Shown one piece after another: positions 9,619 to 19,056 of a stretch of DNA of 64,000 nucleotides. The translations under genes were made by a program, and so were the position numbers. Position 1 is the first letter of the stretch. Each line of letters starts with the position of its first letter. The notes beneath the pieces were generated by a model. The model was given only the letters and a program-made list of their open reading frames with translations, was not told the origin of the DNA and did not search any database. Source of the stretch: Lachnospira eligens (GTDB taxonomy: Bacteria; Bacillota; Clostridia; Lachnospirales; Lachnospiraceae); NCBI RefSeq assembly GCF_009680455.1, contig NZ_WKRD01000002.1, forward strand, positions 124,001 through 188,000, in the 5' to 3' direction.

Positions 9619-10374
9619 TTACTTTTCACGTTTAAAAATTATAGAACTTTCATCGCCATTATAATCATCAAGATACAGTGTTCCTTTAAGTGTTCCGAAT
9701 CTGGATGATAACTGCTTTAATTCAAAAAGCCTGTCTGTAAAATCCTTGCTGCTTCCAAGGCTTACCTTAACATCGCCCATATAAAGCGTAATATTATAAG
9801 AGGCATCAAAATACACTTTGTCCACATCAATATCATACTTATCAAAGCTCTGTATAAGATCAAGAATTGTATTGTATATATCTGCATTTCCCACATCAAG
9901 CTTCGTATTGATTACTATTGAATCAAACTTAAGTCCGTCAATCTGCGGAACATTTTCATATAAATCCGTTGAGCTTTCTACTACAATTCCATCTTTATCA
10001 AAATACATATTACAGCCCATGTACCTGACATAACCTACTATTGCCTTTTCATATACTGTTACATAAAGCCTGTCCGGCCAGTCCGTCTCAACATCATATT
10101 TCTGGATAAATGGTATTTTGGTGTCTTTTTGTCCAAAAATCCTGAAATATAGCAGATTAACATAATCACCACCAAATATATATTTTTTAAGTTCTTCATC
10201 CGAATAATGAGTTGAACCCACAAATTCTATTGTATCAGCCTCAAACACCTTATATGTAACACCAAAAAGCATTCCGGCAACAGCTGCAATAACTGCAAAT
10301 ATAATAAGGGCTTTCTTTCTTTTTCTGCCCCGTCTTTTTTTCTGGTTTACACTGTTACTATTCCTACTACCCAT
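9619..10374 (-). CDS. ftsQ: Division protein FtsQ/DivIB
   Basis: A 251-residue bitopic membrane protein. A basic N-terminal tail (residues 1-22) is followed by one membrane helix (about 24-46), then a POTRA domain (IEFVGSTHYSDEELKKYIFG) and the beta domain. It links FtsL and other divisome proteins at the septum. Its ATG overlaps the ftsW stop as TAATG, implying coupled translation. Family sequences are divergent, so the assignment rests on architecture and position between ftsW and ftsZ. Confidence 0.88.
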   Translation of the reverse strand: MGSRNSNSVNQKKRRGRKRKKALIIFAVIAAVAGMLFGVTYKVFEADTIEFVGSTHYSDEELKKYIFGGDYVNLLYFRIFGQKDTKIPFIQKYDVETDWPDRLYVTVYEKAIVGYVRYMGCNMYFDKDGIVVESSTDLYENVPQIDGLKFDSIVINTKLDVGNADIYNTILDLIQSFDKYDIDVDKVYFDASYNITLYMGDVKVSLGSSKDFTDRLFELKQLSSRFGTLKGTLYLDDYNGDESSIIFKREK

Positions 10375-11567
10375 TATCTTTCCAACTTAATCTGACTGCT
10401 TATATTAAATACAACCCCAAGTTCAAGCAGCAAAAATACTGCCGCCGTACCTCCATAACTTATGAATGGAAGTGATACTCCCGTATTAGGTATTGTATTA
10501 GTTACAACTGCTATATTAAGAATTACCTGTATGGCAATATGTGCAAATACTCCTGTTGCAAGCATTGAACCAAACAAATCAGGTGCATTCTGTGCTATAT
10601 GATTAATTCTCCATAACATTACAATAAACAGGGCAATCAGGCAGAATGCTCCAAAAAGTCCCAACTCCTCACATATAACAGAGAATATCATATCATTCTG
10701 TGATTCCGGGATATATCCAAGCTTCTGAAGACTCTTGCCAAGACCTTTGCCAAAAAGACCTCCTGAGCCTATGGCATATAACGCCTGAACTGTCTGGTAT
10801 CCCTTGTCATCAATATATTTCTCAGGATTAAGCCATACAAGTATACGGTTTAATCTGAATTTTCCAGTCATATTTCCCGACACTGCCATCTTCTTTATCC
10901 ATGAGTAAAATGCGCCAAAAGCCACCGCTGCCAGCCCCGTCAGTGCAACATATATTTTATATCCCGGATATGCCACAAATGTCATAACAACTGAGATAAG
11001 TGCTACAATAAGTGCGCTGCTCATATTAGAAGACAGCACATAAACAAGCAGTGCCGGTGCAAAACCGGATATTATACATATCACTATAACAGTCCTGAAT
11101 TTCTTTATGTTCTGCCCTGCTTTCACTATAAGAAGTGCAGTCATGGCAATCGTTCCAATCTTTACAAGCTCCGCAGGCTGAAATCGTCCCAAACCCGGAA
11201 TCTTTATCCATCTGGTAGCTCCATTTCTTGTAATTCCAAGAGGAGTCTTTAAAAGGAACATGCAAAGAAGTCCGCCTATATATATTACAACTGCAAGCTT
11301 CTTAAGATAATGATAATCTAAAATCTTAGTTTCAACTATCATTAAAGCAAAGCCTATTATAGTAAATATAAGCTGTTTTCTGAAATAAAATTCCGGATCA
11401 CCCTCTTCAATCTGCGCTGTATATGAGCTTGTGCTGTAAATCATTGTAAGTCCAAAGCCAACTATGAATACAAGCACAAAAAGAAGAGTGTAATCAAAGT
11501 AAAATCCATATTGTTTTCTCTTTTTTCTGTTTCTGTTATTTCTTCTATTTCTATTATTCCCCGGCAT
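10374..11567 (-). CDS. ftsW: SEDS peptidoglycan polymerase FtsW/SpoVE
   Basis: A 397-residue polytopic membrane protein of the SEDS family, with about ten helices. Signature stretches include the RWIKIPGLGRFQPAELVK region, PESQNDMIFSVICEELGL and TGVSLPFISYGGTA. SEDS proteins join lipid II into glycan strands together with a class B PBP; two such PBPs are encoded just upstream. In Bacillus subtilis the gene after murD is spoVE, so a sporulation-specific role is an alternative. The N-terminus is very basic (NRRNNRNRKKRK). AAAGGCGG lies before the ATG. Confidence 0.93.
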   Translation of the reverse strand: MPGNNRNRRNNRNRKKRKQYGFYFDYTLLFVLVFIVGFGLTMIYSTSSYTAQIEEGDPEFYFRKQLIFTIIGFALMIVETKILDYHYLKKLAVVIYIGGLLCMFLLKTPLGITRNGATRWIKIPGLGRFQPAELVKIGTIAMTALLIVKAGQNIKKFRTVIVICIISGFAPALLVYVLSSNMSSALIVALISVVMTFVAYPGYKIYVALTGLAAVAFGAFYSWIKKMAVSGNMTGKFRLNRILVWLNPEKYIDDKGYQTVQALYAIGSGGLFGKGLGKSLQKLGYIPESQNDMIFSVICEELGLFGAFCLIALFIVMLWRINHIAQNAPDLFGSMLATGVFAHIAIQVILNIAVVTNTIPNTGVSLPFISYGGTAAVFLLLELGVVFNISSQIKLER

Positions 11568-11581
11568 AAAGCACCGCCTTT

Positions 11582-12934
11582 TTACAGATTATTGACAAGA
11601 TCCTTGAATATTCTTCCTCTTTGTTCGTAGTTATCGAACATTCCCCAGCTTGCACATGCAGGAGATAAAAGAACCGCATCTCCACTCACCGCATTTTTAG
11701 CACATATATCTACTACCTGTTCCATTGAATCAGCATATTCGATATTATCAAAGCCATATTTCTTACATGTATCAGCAATCTTGGCACTTGTCTGTCCTAT
11801 AAGCACAAGAAGCTTAACCTTATCCTTAAATGCCTTTACATAAAGGTCGAATTCTGAGCCTTTATCATAACCTCCGCCGATAAGAATTGTAGGTTTAACC
11901 ATAGCTTCAATAGCCTTAACTGCTGCCTCTGGGTTAGTTCCCTTGGAATCATTATAGTAATCAACACCATTCTTAGTTGCAACATATTCAATTCTGTGTT
12001 CAACAGCCTTAAATTTCTTAACCTGTTCTATTATAATATCATCAGGAATTCCGGCAGCCTTAGTCATTGCAATTGCTGCACATACATTTTCATAGTTATG
12101 CTTTCCTAAAAGATTCATGTCATGAACATTCAACATGTCATAATCATTAGTTCCATCTGTATACTTAATCATCTCACCATCTACATATGCTCCGACTGAT
12201 GGCTTTCTTTCACTTGAAAACCACACGACATCAGCCTTACACTCAGGTGCAAAGTCTGTAAGATACTTATCCTCAAGATTAAGCACACATGTATCTGCCT
12301 TAGTCTGGTTCTCACTTATTCTTTCCTTGGTCCATGCATAGCATTCCATTGTATGGTGTCTGTTAAGATGGTCAGGTGTAATATTAAGAATTGCAGATAC
12401 AATCGGATGGAATTCATGTACTGTCTCTAACTGGAAGCTGCTTATCTCAGCAACTGTATATGAGTCCTCACTTGTCTTTAACACTTCACCTGTATATGAA
12501 TTGCCTATATTACCAACGACAAATGTTTTCTCATTATATGCAGCAATTATCTGTCCAACAAGTGCTGTAGTTGTTGTCTTTCCGTTAGTTCCTGTAATTG
12601 CAATAACCTTACCCTTATCATAATTATATGCAAGCTCAATCTCGCCCCATACAGGGATACCGGCATTCTTAAATGTAAGCACTATCGGACTGTCAATAGG
12701 AACACCCGGACTTATTACAAGCAGATCAATCTTCGGAAGAAGTGACTCATCAAATGCTCCGATGATAATCTCTGCCTTGTTATCTCCTAACTTCTCCTGC
12801 ACCTTCTGTCTGTCAAGCTTTTCATTGCCATCATACAGTATGCAGTCAGCACCAACTTTATTCAAAAGGTCTACGGCTCCAATACCACTTATACCTGTTC
12901 CCACGACCATTACTGTCTTATTCTTTAAATCCAT
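11582..12934 (-). CDS. murD: UDP-N-acetylmuramoyl-L-alanine:D-glutamate ligase MurD
   Basis: A 450-residue cytosolic Mur ligase adding D-Glu to UDP-MurNAc-L-Ala. The ATP loop ITGTNGKTTTTALVG is near residue 112, the central domain has NITPDHLNRH, and the C-terminal Rossmann domain contains NDSKGTNPEA and SPACASWGMFDNYEQRG, all MurD-typical. murE is elsewhere in the window (31.2 kb), and mraY, usually just before murD, is missing. An AAGGAAG ribosome site precedes the ATG. Confidence 0.96.
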   Translation of the reverse strand: MDLKNKTVMVVGTGISGIGAVDLLNKVGADCILYDGNEKLDRQKVQEKLGDNKAEIIIGAFDESLLPKIDLLVISPGVPIDSPIVLTFKNAGIPVWGEIELAYNYDKGKVIAITGTNGKTTTTALVGQIIAAYNEKTFVVGNIGNSYTGEVLKTSEDSYTVAEISSFQLETVHEFHPIVSAILNITPDHLNRHHTMECYAWTKERISENQTKADTCVLNLEDKYLTDFAPECKADVVWFSSERKPSVGAYVDGEMIKYTDGTNDYDMLNVHDMNLLGKHNYENVCAAIAMTKAAGIPDDIIIEQVKKFKAVEHRIEYVATKNGVDYYNDSKGTNPEAAVKAIEAMVKPTILIGGGYDKGSEFDLYVKAFKDKVKLLVLIGQTSAKIADTCKKYGFDNIEYADSMEQVVDICAKNAVSGDAVLLSPACASWGMFDNYEQRGRIFKDLVNNL

Positions 12935-12982
12935 CGTCGTTTACTTCCTTTCATACAAAATGTATACAAAAATATATTACTA

Positions 12983-14749
12983 TCAATCATCGTTTTTTTC
13001 AAGTTGAACTGACCTTTCTATACCAATATACGGCAATATATTTTCATACAGTGTCTTAACAACAGGAGCAGCAATTGTTCCACCATAATATACACCTGTT
13101 GGTTCATCAATTAAGCACATCGCTATAACCTGTGGATTATCAGCCGGAGCAAATCCTATGAATGATGAAATATATTTTCCTGAACCTCTTGGCAGCTTCT
13201 GTGATGTTGCCGTTTTTCCTCCTATCGAATAGCCGTCAATATATGCTTTCGTTCCTCCGCCTTCTGACACTACACCCTCAAGAATCTTTTTCATCGTTTC
13301 ACTCGTTTGGGATGATATTGCCTCATCCTGTGTTGAATATGCAAATTCATTTACCACTGAACCATCTGATGAACCTGTGTATAAGCCAAAATGTGGTGTA
13401 ACAAGTCTTCCACCATTTACAATCGCCGAAACAGCCCTTAACATCTGAACGGGTGTTATCTGGAAAGACTGTCCGAATGACATTGTGGCAAGCTCAACTG
13501 CACCTACATTTTCCTGCTTATGAATAATCGTTCCTGCCTCTCCTGACAGATCTATTCCTGTCTTTGCAAGAAGTCCAAGCTTACCCATGTACAGATACAT
13601 ATTATCAGTACCGACTCTTCTGCCCCATTCAACAAATGCCGGATTACACGAATTATACACTGTATGTGTAAAATCCTGTGTTCCATGTCCTGTTGTTTTG
13701 TGACATCTTATTCTTCTGTCAGAAACAACCGTTGCACCTGAACATGTGAAAGAATCATTTAAACCCACCACGCCTGTCTCAAGTGCTGCTGTTGCAGTAA
13801 CTGTCTTAAATATTGAGCCCGGTTCATATGTATCATTTATGCAGAAATTCCGCCACATATTATTAAGAAGATCCATCTTATCCTTCTGCGCCTCTTCCTC
13901 ATCAGGCTCATAATTAAGCTCATACGGAGAATTAAGATTGTATTCCGGAACATTTGCCATAGCAAGTATCTCGCCATTATCAGGACGCATCACAATAATA
14001 CTTACCTGTTTTGCCTCTTTCTTTACCATAGTCTCCCATGCAAGCTGGGTTGCATATTTCTGTATATTAACATCAAGCGTTGTATACAGATCCTGTCCGT
14101 CAACTGGCAGAATACGATCTTCCCGGCTGCCCTTTATCTCAATCCCCCCTGCATCTGACAGTGTAAGAATCTGACCGTTAGTACCTGACAGATATGTGTC
14201 ATATTTAGCTTCCAGTCCAAGTATTCCCTGATTATCAGCACCAGTAAAGCCAAGCACTTTTGAAGCCAGTTCATTATACGGATATACCCGCTTATAATCC
14301 TCGTCAATCTTAACACCCGGCAGGTCATATTCCCTTATTGCATCTCCGATATCCTTTGCCACATTTGTCTTAATATATTCCATAGAGGATACTTTCTTAA
14401 CTTTCTTAGTCACTTCCTCTACGTCCATATCAAGTTCACCTGCAAGCACTTTTATAACCTTATCTTCGTCATCTATCTGACTATGTATTACAGAAACTGT
14501 ACATACCACTTCATTAGCTGCAAGTATTTCGCCATTTCTGTCAAGAATCCTTCCTCTCTTTGCCTTAATTCTCCTCTCCCTCTGATGAAGCTCATCAGCC
14601 TTTTGCATATAATACTCTGACTTTACCGTCATAATAACACCAAGCCTTACGCATTCAAGAATACAAACCATAAGGATTGCAGCTATCATTAACACAAGTT
14701 TTTTTCTATGACCGGTACTGAGCCAGCCAAATGTGCCATTATCCTTCAT
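12983..14749 (-). CDS. spoVD: Class B penicillin-binding protein, SpoVD-like, without PASTA domain
   Basis: A transpeptidase of about 588 residues with an N-terminal membrane anchor (after GHRKKLVLMIAAIL), a dimerisation domain and a transpeptidase domain. The catalytic SxxK is SIFK near residue 313 and SxN is SCN near 366. The third motif is KTA (GGKTATSQ, near 511) rather than KTG. It is second of two class B PBPs after ftsL, the spoVD position in Bacillus subtilis, but there is no C-terminal PASTA domain. ATG 14749 is chosen; an in-frame TTG at 14794 would make the protein start inside a strong hairpin. A sporulation role is inferred from position only. Confidence 0.88.
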   Translation of the reverse strand: MKDNGTFGWLSTGHRKKLVLMIAAILMVCILECVRLGVIMTVKSEYYMQKADELHQRERRIKAKRGRILDRNGEILAANEVVCTVSVIHSQIDDEDKVIKVLAGELDMDVEEVTKKVKKVSSMEYIKTNVAKDIGDAIREYDLPGVKIDEDYKRVYPYNELASKVLGFTGADNQGILGLEAKYDTYLSGTNGQILTLSDAGGIEIKGSREDRILPVDGQDLYTTLDVNIQKYATQLAWETMVKKEAKQVSIIVMRPDNGEILAMANVPEYNLNSPYELNYEPDEEEAQKDKMDLLNNMWRNFCINDTYEPGSIFKTVTATAALETGVVGLNDSFTCSGATVVSDRRIRCHKTTGHGTQDFTHTVYNSCNPAFVEWGRRVGTDNMYLYMGKLGLLAKTGIDLSGEAGTIIHKQENVGAVELATMSFGQSFQITPVQMLRAVSAIVNGGRLVTPHFGLYTGSSDGSVVNEFAYSTQDEAISSQTSETMKKILEGVVSEGGGTKAYIDGYSIGGKTATSQKLPRGSGKYISSFIGFAPADNPQVIAMCLIDEPTGVYYGGTIAAPVVKTLYENILPYIGIERSVQLEKNDD

Positions 14750-14754
14750 TGACA

Positions 14755-14806
14755 AATAACCCCGCTTTAGTCTTCTACATTTTATGAGAAGCAAAGCAGG
14801 GTTATT
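14755..14806 (-). promoter_or_regulatory. Intergenic hairpin covering the spoVD-like ribosome binding site
   Basis: AATAACCCTGCTTT and AAAGCGGGGTTATT pair over 13 of 14 positions, with a 24-nt loop, between ftsI and the spoVD-like gene. The 3' arm contains GCGGGG, the only Shine-Dalgarno-like sequence before ATG 14749. It could hold back translation or act as a weak terminator (only TTATTT follows). Confidence 0.55.
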
Positions 14807-14826
14807 CTACTTATTATTACATAATT

Positions 14827-16749
14827 TTAGTTACTGCCTGTTGTAGCCGGTTCCGAAACAGGGACATCTGAAACTCCTGATTCCTCCGGTGCATTTCCCG
14901 GATCAACATATGGCTCGTCTGTATCCTTATACACATTCATATAAGGCAGCAGCTCCGTCATAATATCTTTTGCAAGTATAAGTGCATCTGATGTACTTCC
15001 CGATGTTCCAGTCGTTCCATCCGGTTCATCAAGAACAATGTATATTGCAAATTTAGGATCATCTGCCGGAGCATGCCCTATAAATGAGATAACCCACTTA
15101 AGGTCAGCTCTTGGGATTTTCTGTGCAGTACCAGTCTTTCCTGCAATAGAATACCCCTCTATATACGCCTTATGTGCTGTTCCTAATTCTACTGTATTTT
15201 CCAGATATTTTCTAAGATACTTTGATGTTGAAGCAGTTACTGTCTGCCTTACAAGAACCGGTGAATTTTCTTTAACAACTTCCCCATTAGCTGATTCTAT
15301 TCTCTTAACAATATGTGGCTGATAATACTTGCCATCATTAATAAGAGAACTATACGCTGACAGCATCTGTACCATATTAACATTAACATTCTGTCCAAAT
15401 GAATTGGTTGCAGCATCTATTGTAGTTATCTTATTCTCATCATACATAATACCTGTAGCTTCACCAGGAAGGTCTATACCAGTCTTTGCACCAAATCCAA
15501 ACATTTTCTCATACTGTGCAAATCTGACATTGCCAAGTTTTATTGCAATATTAATCATGTAAGGATTACATGAATTTTCCAATGCCTGCGACAATGTAAG
15601 CACACCATGGCTTCCTATTGTTGAATATGAGTGGCACTTAATCATATCAGGACCAACATACTCATATCCCTTACATTCATAAGTATCTCCATCATGCACA
15701 ACGCCTTCTTCAAGACCTGCTGCAATAGTAAATGGCTTATAAGTTGAACCCGGCTCATATGACTCTGATACACAATAGTTAGTCCATAACTGATACAACG
15801 CATTGGTTACATCTGTATCCGACATTGACGCAAGCTGCTCTTCAGAATATACATTTGCAAGATTTCTGGGATTATTAAGGTCAAACTGTGGATAGCTTGC
15901 CATTCCAAGAATCTCACCATTCTTAGGATTCATAACAACAATTGCTGTATTCTTAGATGGTTTTTCCTGATTATATGCAACCATATATTTCTCTATTATA
16001 GACTGCACATTATAATCAATTGTTGTAATAATGTTATTACCGTTAACTGCTGCCTTTGTCGTTTCTACTGCATTGAGATCTTCATCAACATAGCTGTATG
16101 AAACTCCGTCTGTTCCTGAAAGCTCATCGTCATACTGGCTTTCAAGACCAAGCTCACCACCATTGACATTGGATGCAAAACCTATAGCATCGCATGCAAG
16201 AGTATTGAACGGATATTTTCTCACATAGCTTTCCTCAAACCATACACCATATATATTGCTGTTCTTCTGTGCCTTAAGCTCATTAAATTCAGCTATCTCA
16301 TCTGATGTCAGTTCCTTAAGCAGCTTCTGATACTGGCTTGAAGGATTATCGTTAATTATTTTTTTAATATTATCTTTATCAAGACCAAAACATTTTACTA
16401 ATGCATCTATTGTATTATTAAGATATTTTCCATCCTCTGATGTAACACTCTTTACATCAAGTATCAGATTATACACCTTCTCACTATATGCCAGAACTGT
16501 TCCGTCACTTGCAGTAATATTACCACGCATATAAGGAATTGTAGTTGATGTATATGTCTGATGATTAAGCACCGCCTGGGAATATTCCTCCCCATGTGTA
16601 TAGTTAATCATAAATATCCTTACACCAAGTACAAGTAATAATACAAATACTATTATAAATGTAACATTAATTCTTCTGTGTGTCCTCTTAAGCATTGCGC
16701 GTTTCCTGCGCATTATTTTCTTTCTTCTTGCTTCACTGGTATTGTCCAT
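14827..16749 (-). CDS. ftsI: Class B penicillin-binding protein FtsI/PBP2B-like septal transpeptidase
   Basis: A 640-residue protein with a very basic cytoplasmic tail, one membrane helix (about 29-48), a dimerisation domain beginning TIPYMRGNITASDG, and a transpeptidase domain. The three active motifs are intact: STYK near residue 335, SCN near 395 and KTGT near 538. It cross-links septal peptidoglycan with a SEDS partner (ftsW, downstream). It has no PASTA domain and ends in a Pro/Glu/Ser-rich tail. Position directly after ftsL matches pbpB of Bacillus subtilis. Confidence 0.93.
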   Translation of the reverse strand: MDNTSEARRKKIMRRKRAMLKRTHRRINVTFIIVFVLLLVLGVRIFMINYTHGEEYSQAVLNHQTYTSTTIPYMRGNITASDGTVLAYSEKVYNLILDVKSVTSEDGKYLNNTIDALVKCFGLDKDNIKKIINDNPSSQYQKLLKELTSDEIAEFNELKAQKNSNIYGVWFEESYVRKYPFNTLACDAIGFASNVNGGELGLESQYDDELSGTDGVSYSYVDEDLNAVETTKAAVNGNNIITTIDYNVQSIIEKYMVAYNQEKPSKNTAIVVMNPKNGEILGMASYPQFDLNNPRNLANVYSEEQLASMSDTDVTNALYQLWTNYCVSESYEPGSTYKPFTIAAGLEEGVVHDGDTYECKGYEYVGPDMIKCHSYSTIGSHGVLTLSQALENSCNPYMINIAIKLGNVRFAQYEKMFGFGAKTGIDLPGEATGIMYDENKITTIDAATNSFGQNVNVNMVQMLSAYSSLINDGKYYQPHIVKRIESANGEVVKENSPVLVRQTVTASTSKYLRKYLENTVELGTAHKAYIEGYSIAGKTGTAQKIPRADLKWVISFIGHAPADDPKFAIYIVLDEPDGTTGTSGSTSDALILAKDIMTELLPYMNVYKDTDEPYVDPGNAPEESGVSDVPVSEPATTGSN

Positions 16750-16790
16750 AAATTTATCAATCCTTTATATTGCACTGCCACACATTTTAG

Positions 16791-17315
16791 TTATTTTGAG
16801 ATATCCTTATACTGCTTTACATATTCACTTTCCTTTGAATCATAACCGATTACCTGGCTTCTGCTTGGATATACCATACCAAGTTCATTGACAGCTGTAT
16901 CATATATTGCGTTATAATCAATGCCTGCATTAATCTCTGATTCATGGCTGTTATTCTCTGCCTTAAGTGAGTTAAGCTGATTCTGAAGCTCAACTACAGC
17001 AGTACTGTTAGTCTTAATATCTGACTGGAGATTAAGATACTGGTAGCATATTGCAAATACTGCTGTTGCACAGATAGCAAGCACTGTAGTATATACAAGG
17101 TTAACCCTGTTATTTCTTCTTATCTCTCTTCTTCTTTGTCTTCTCTCCTGCTCCTGCTCCTCAATTCTTCTTTCATGCTCATAAGTATGTACTTCTGGAA
17201 CAGTCTGCAGCTTTCTTACTGCACTTCCATACTGATATTCAGTTGTCCTGTGATTTACAACATTTCTTCTCTTCTCCAAAACTTTCCCCTCCATAAATGT
17301 TTTATATTCTTTCAA
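16791..17315 (-). CDS. ftsL: FtsL-like division protein
   Basis: A 174-residue bitopic protein: a charged cytoplasmic region with a Glu/Arg-rich stretch (about 45-68), one membrane helix ([20 protein letters not shown]), then an extracellular coiled coil ([15 protein letters not shown]). This architecture and the place between rsmH and ftsI identify FtsL, although sequence identity in this family is low. The frame opens at TTG 17315, which overlaps the rsmH end and has GAGGG 3 nt upstream; ATG 17294 is an alternative but lacks a ribosome site. Confidence 0.8.
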   Translation of the reverse strand: MKEYKTFMEGKVLEKRRNVVNHRTTEYQYGSAVRKLQTVPEVHTYEHERRIEEQEQERRQRRREIRRNNRVNLVYTTVLAICATAVFAICYQYLNLQSDIKTNSTAVVELQNQLNSLKAENNSHESEINAGIDYNAIYDTAVNELGMVYPSRSQVIGYDSKESEYVKQYKDISK

Positions 17316-18237
17316 ACACCCTCAGTTTAGAGCTTTTAGACCGCTGATTCTCGTTTAGTTCTTCATCTCCGGGAACTATAGGTTTTCTTGTTATAACCTT
17401 TCCTTTTGATTTCTTTCCGCATACACATACTGGGAAATCCGGTGGACATGTACATGGATTCTCATTGTTTCTAAATCTTGCCTTAACTATTCTGTCCTCT
17501 AGTGAATGGAATGTTATGATACATAAACGTCCCTGTGGATTAAGCCTGTCTATCATCATATCAATTGAATTCTCTAAGACATCTAATTCCCTGTTAAGTT
17601 CAATTCTTATAGCCTGGTATGTTCTCTTGGATGGATGACCTCCTGTCGCCCTCACCTTTGCCGGAATAGAAGCCTTTATAATCTCATTTAGTTCAAATGT
17701 TGTTTCTATCGGCTTTTCTTTTCTTGCCGCAACTATGTGTTTAGCAATATTCTTAGCAAATCTGTCCTCTCCATAATCCCTTATGATTCTGAAAAGCTCC
17801 ATCTCACTATATGTATTAACAAGATCCTTTGCTGTCATCTCCTGTCTCTGATCCATTCTCATATCAAGAGCAGTATCTACATTATAAGTAAATCCTCTGC
17901 TTGCTGTATCTAACTGATACGATGAAACTCCTATGTCAAGAAGTATCCCATCTACTTTATCAATTCCAAGTTCATCAAGAACCTTGTCCATATTGCAATA
18001 ATTATTTCTTACTATTGTTACCCGTTCTTCGAATTCTTTAAGTCTTTCTGTCGCTGCCGCAATTGCGTCCGCGTCCTGATCTATACCTATAAGTCTGCCA
18101 CCACCTGTAAGTCTTTTCGCTATCTGATATGAATGTCCTGCACCGCCAAGTGTTCCATCAACATAGATTCCATCAGGTTTAATATTCAGATTGTCAATTG
18201 TTTCTTCCAAAAGAACTGATTTGTGTTTAAATTCCAT
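17302..18237 (-). CDS. rsmH: 16S rRNA m4C1402 methyltransferase RsmH (MraW)
   Basis: About 311 residues, starting [14 protein letters not shown]. The SAM site [12 protein letters not shown] is near residue 28; the conserved [30 protein letters not shown] and [15 protein letters not shown] blocks follow. It N4-methylates C1402 of 16S rRNA. ATG 18237 is chosen over 18249 because TGAGG precedes it at normal distance. It is second gene of the mraZ cluster. Confidence 0.97.
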   Translation of the reverse strand: MEFKHKSVLLEETIDNLNIKPDGIYVDGTLGGAGHSYQIAKRLTGGGRLIGIDQDADAIAAATERLKEFEERVTIVRNNYCNMDKVLDELGIDKVDGILLDIGVSSYQLDTASRGFTYNVDTALDMRMDQRQEMTAKDLVNTYSEMELFRIIRDYGEDRFAKNIAKHIVAARKEKPIETTFELNEIIKASIPAKVRATGGHPSKRTYQAIRIELNRELDVLENSIDMMIDRLNPQGRLCIITFHSLEDRIVKARFRNNENPCTCPPDFPVCVCGKKSKGKVITRKPIVPGDEELNENQRSKSSKLRVFERI

Positions 18238-18258
18238 AATAAACCTCATGTCTGCATA

Positions 18259-18696
18259 TTATATAGAAAATCCAAGACTCTCCATATTCGCTGCTACTTC
18301 ATCCATATCATCATCATAGGTACTGATACTCTGCAGCCAGCGGTCTTTGCTCCAGATTTCAATTCTGCTTGCAACGCCCACTAAAACTACATCTTTTTCC
18401 AAGCCTGCAAACTCGCGTAATACTGATGGAAGAAGTATTCTGCCCTGCTTATCCACTTCTACGCTTGCTGCACCTGCAAGAAAGAATCTTGTAAACTGTC
18501 TTGCATTCTTATTGGTAAGTGGTAATGTCTGTAACTTTTCTTCAAATTTCTGCCATTCATCATTCGGGTAAACAAACAGGCAGTTATCAAGGCCTTTGGT
18601 AACCACGAATTCATCTCCCAGAACCTCACGGAATTTAGCCGGTACGATTAGTCTGCCTTTAGCATCTATTGTATGGTTGTATTCGCCCATCAACAT
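18259..18696 (-). CDS. mraZ: MraZ, transcriptional regulator of the division cluster
   Basis: About 145 residues with two tandem AbrB-like half domains: the first around [19 protein letters not shown], the second around [18 protein letters not shown]. MraZ forms a ring that binds repeated boxes in its own promoter and represses or tunes mra/dcw transcription. The start at 18696 follows GGGGTG by 8 nt; the longer frame from 18753 would translate the operator boxes. It heads the cluster. Confidence 0.96.
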   Translation of the reverse strand: MLMGEYNHTIDAKGRLIVPAKFREVLGDEFVVTKGLDNCLFVYPNDEWQKFEEKLQTLPLTNKNARQFTRFFLAGAASVEVDKQGRILLPSVLREFAGLEKDVVLVGVASRIEIWSKDRWLQSISTYDDDMDEVAANMESLGFSI

Positions 18697-18707
18697 AACT
18701 ATCGCAC

Positions 18708-18742
18708 CCCACTTTCTACCATTAAGCTCCACTTTCCACCAC
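18708..18742 (-). promoter_or_regulatory. Four MraZ-binding boxes with exact 10-bp spacing
   Basis: Read on the minus strand, GTGGT, GTGGA, ATGGT and GTGGG occur at 18738-18742, 18728-18732, 18718-18722 and 18708-18712, each separated by 5 nt. This is the known MraZ operator pattern (TGG-core pentamers on one DNA face). They lie between the likely promoter and the mraZ start, fitting autoregulation. Confidence 0.85.
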
Positions 18743-18944
18743 TTTAATGTCAATTTTATACTTAAAGTGTTTAAAAAACAAGTCCTTTTTTTAGTTTATT
18801 TAATGTCAGAAGGCAGTTAATAACAGTCTTTTTCTCCATTTCGTGTTTTGATTGCTTATATAGTGTTTTGTCATCATTTTCAGCACAATATATGGATATA
18901 TTCTTATACTTTTATATAAATTATTTTAATAAGTAAATTATATG

Positions 18945-18973
18945 TTGTTTTTAAAGAAAAATTTTTGTATAAT
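18945..18973 (+). promoter_or_regulatory. Promoter of ychF
   Basis: TTGTTT (18945-18950) and a perfect TATAAT (18968-18973) are separated by 17 nt. The predicted start near 18980 leaves a leader of about 75 nt ending in the ribosome site GAGGAG. Confidence 0.7.
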
Positions 18974-19056
18974 ATGATTTTGTACTGGATTCTTTTTTAC
19001 ATTTTAAGAACTCTGGAACGAATAATCATAAGAATAATTAATGAGGAGATTCTATT

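Larger units (their letters stand above)
18697..19056. other. Divergent intergenic region between mraZ and ychF
   Basis: About 360 nt of very A/T-rich DNA without a credible gene. It holds the MraZ boxes, a TATAAA (18755-18760, minus strand) and a TTGACA (18748-18753, minus strand) as possible mraZ promoter elements, and a good plus-strand promoter for ychF. I see nothing else in it. Confidence 0.6.
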
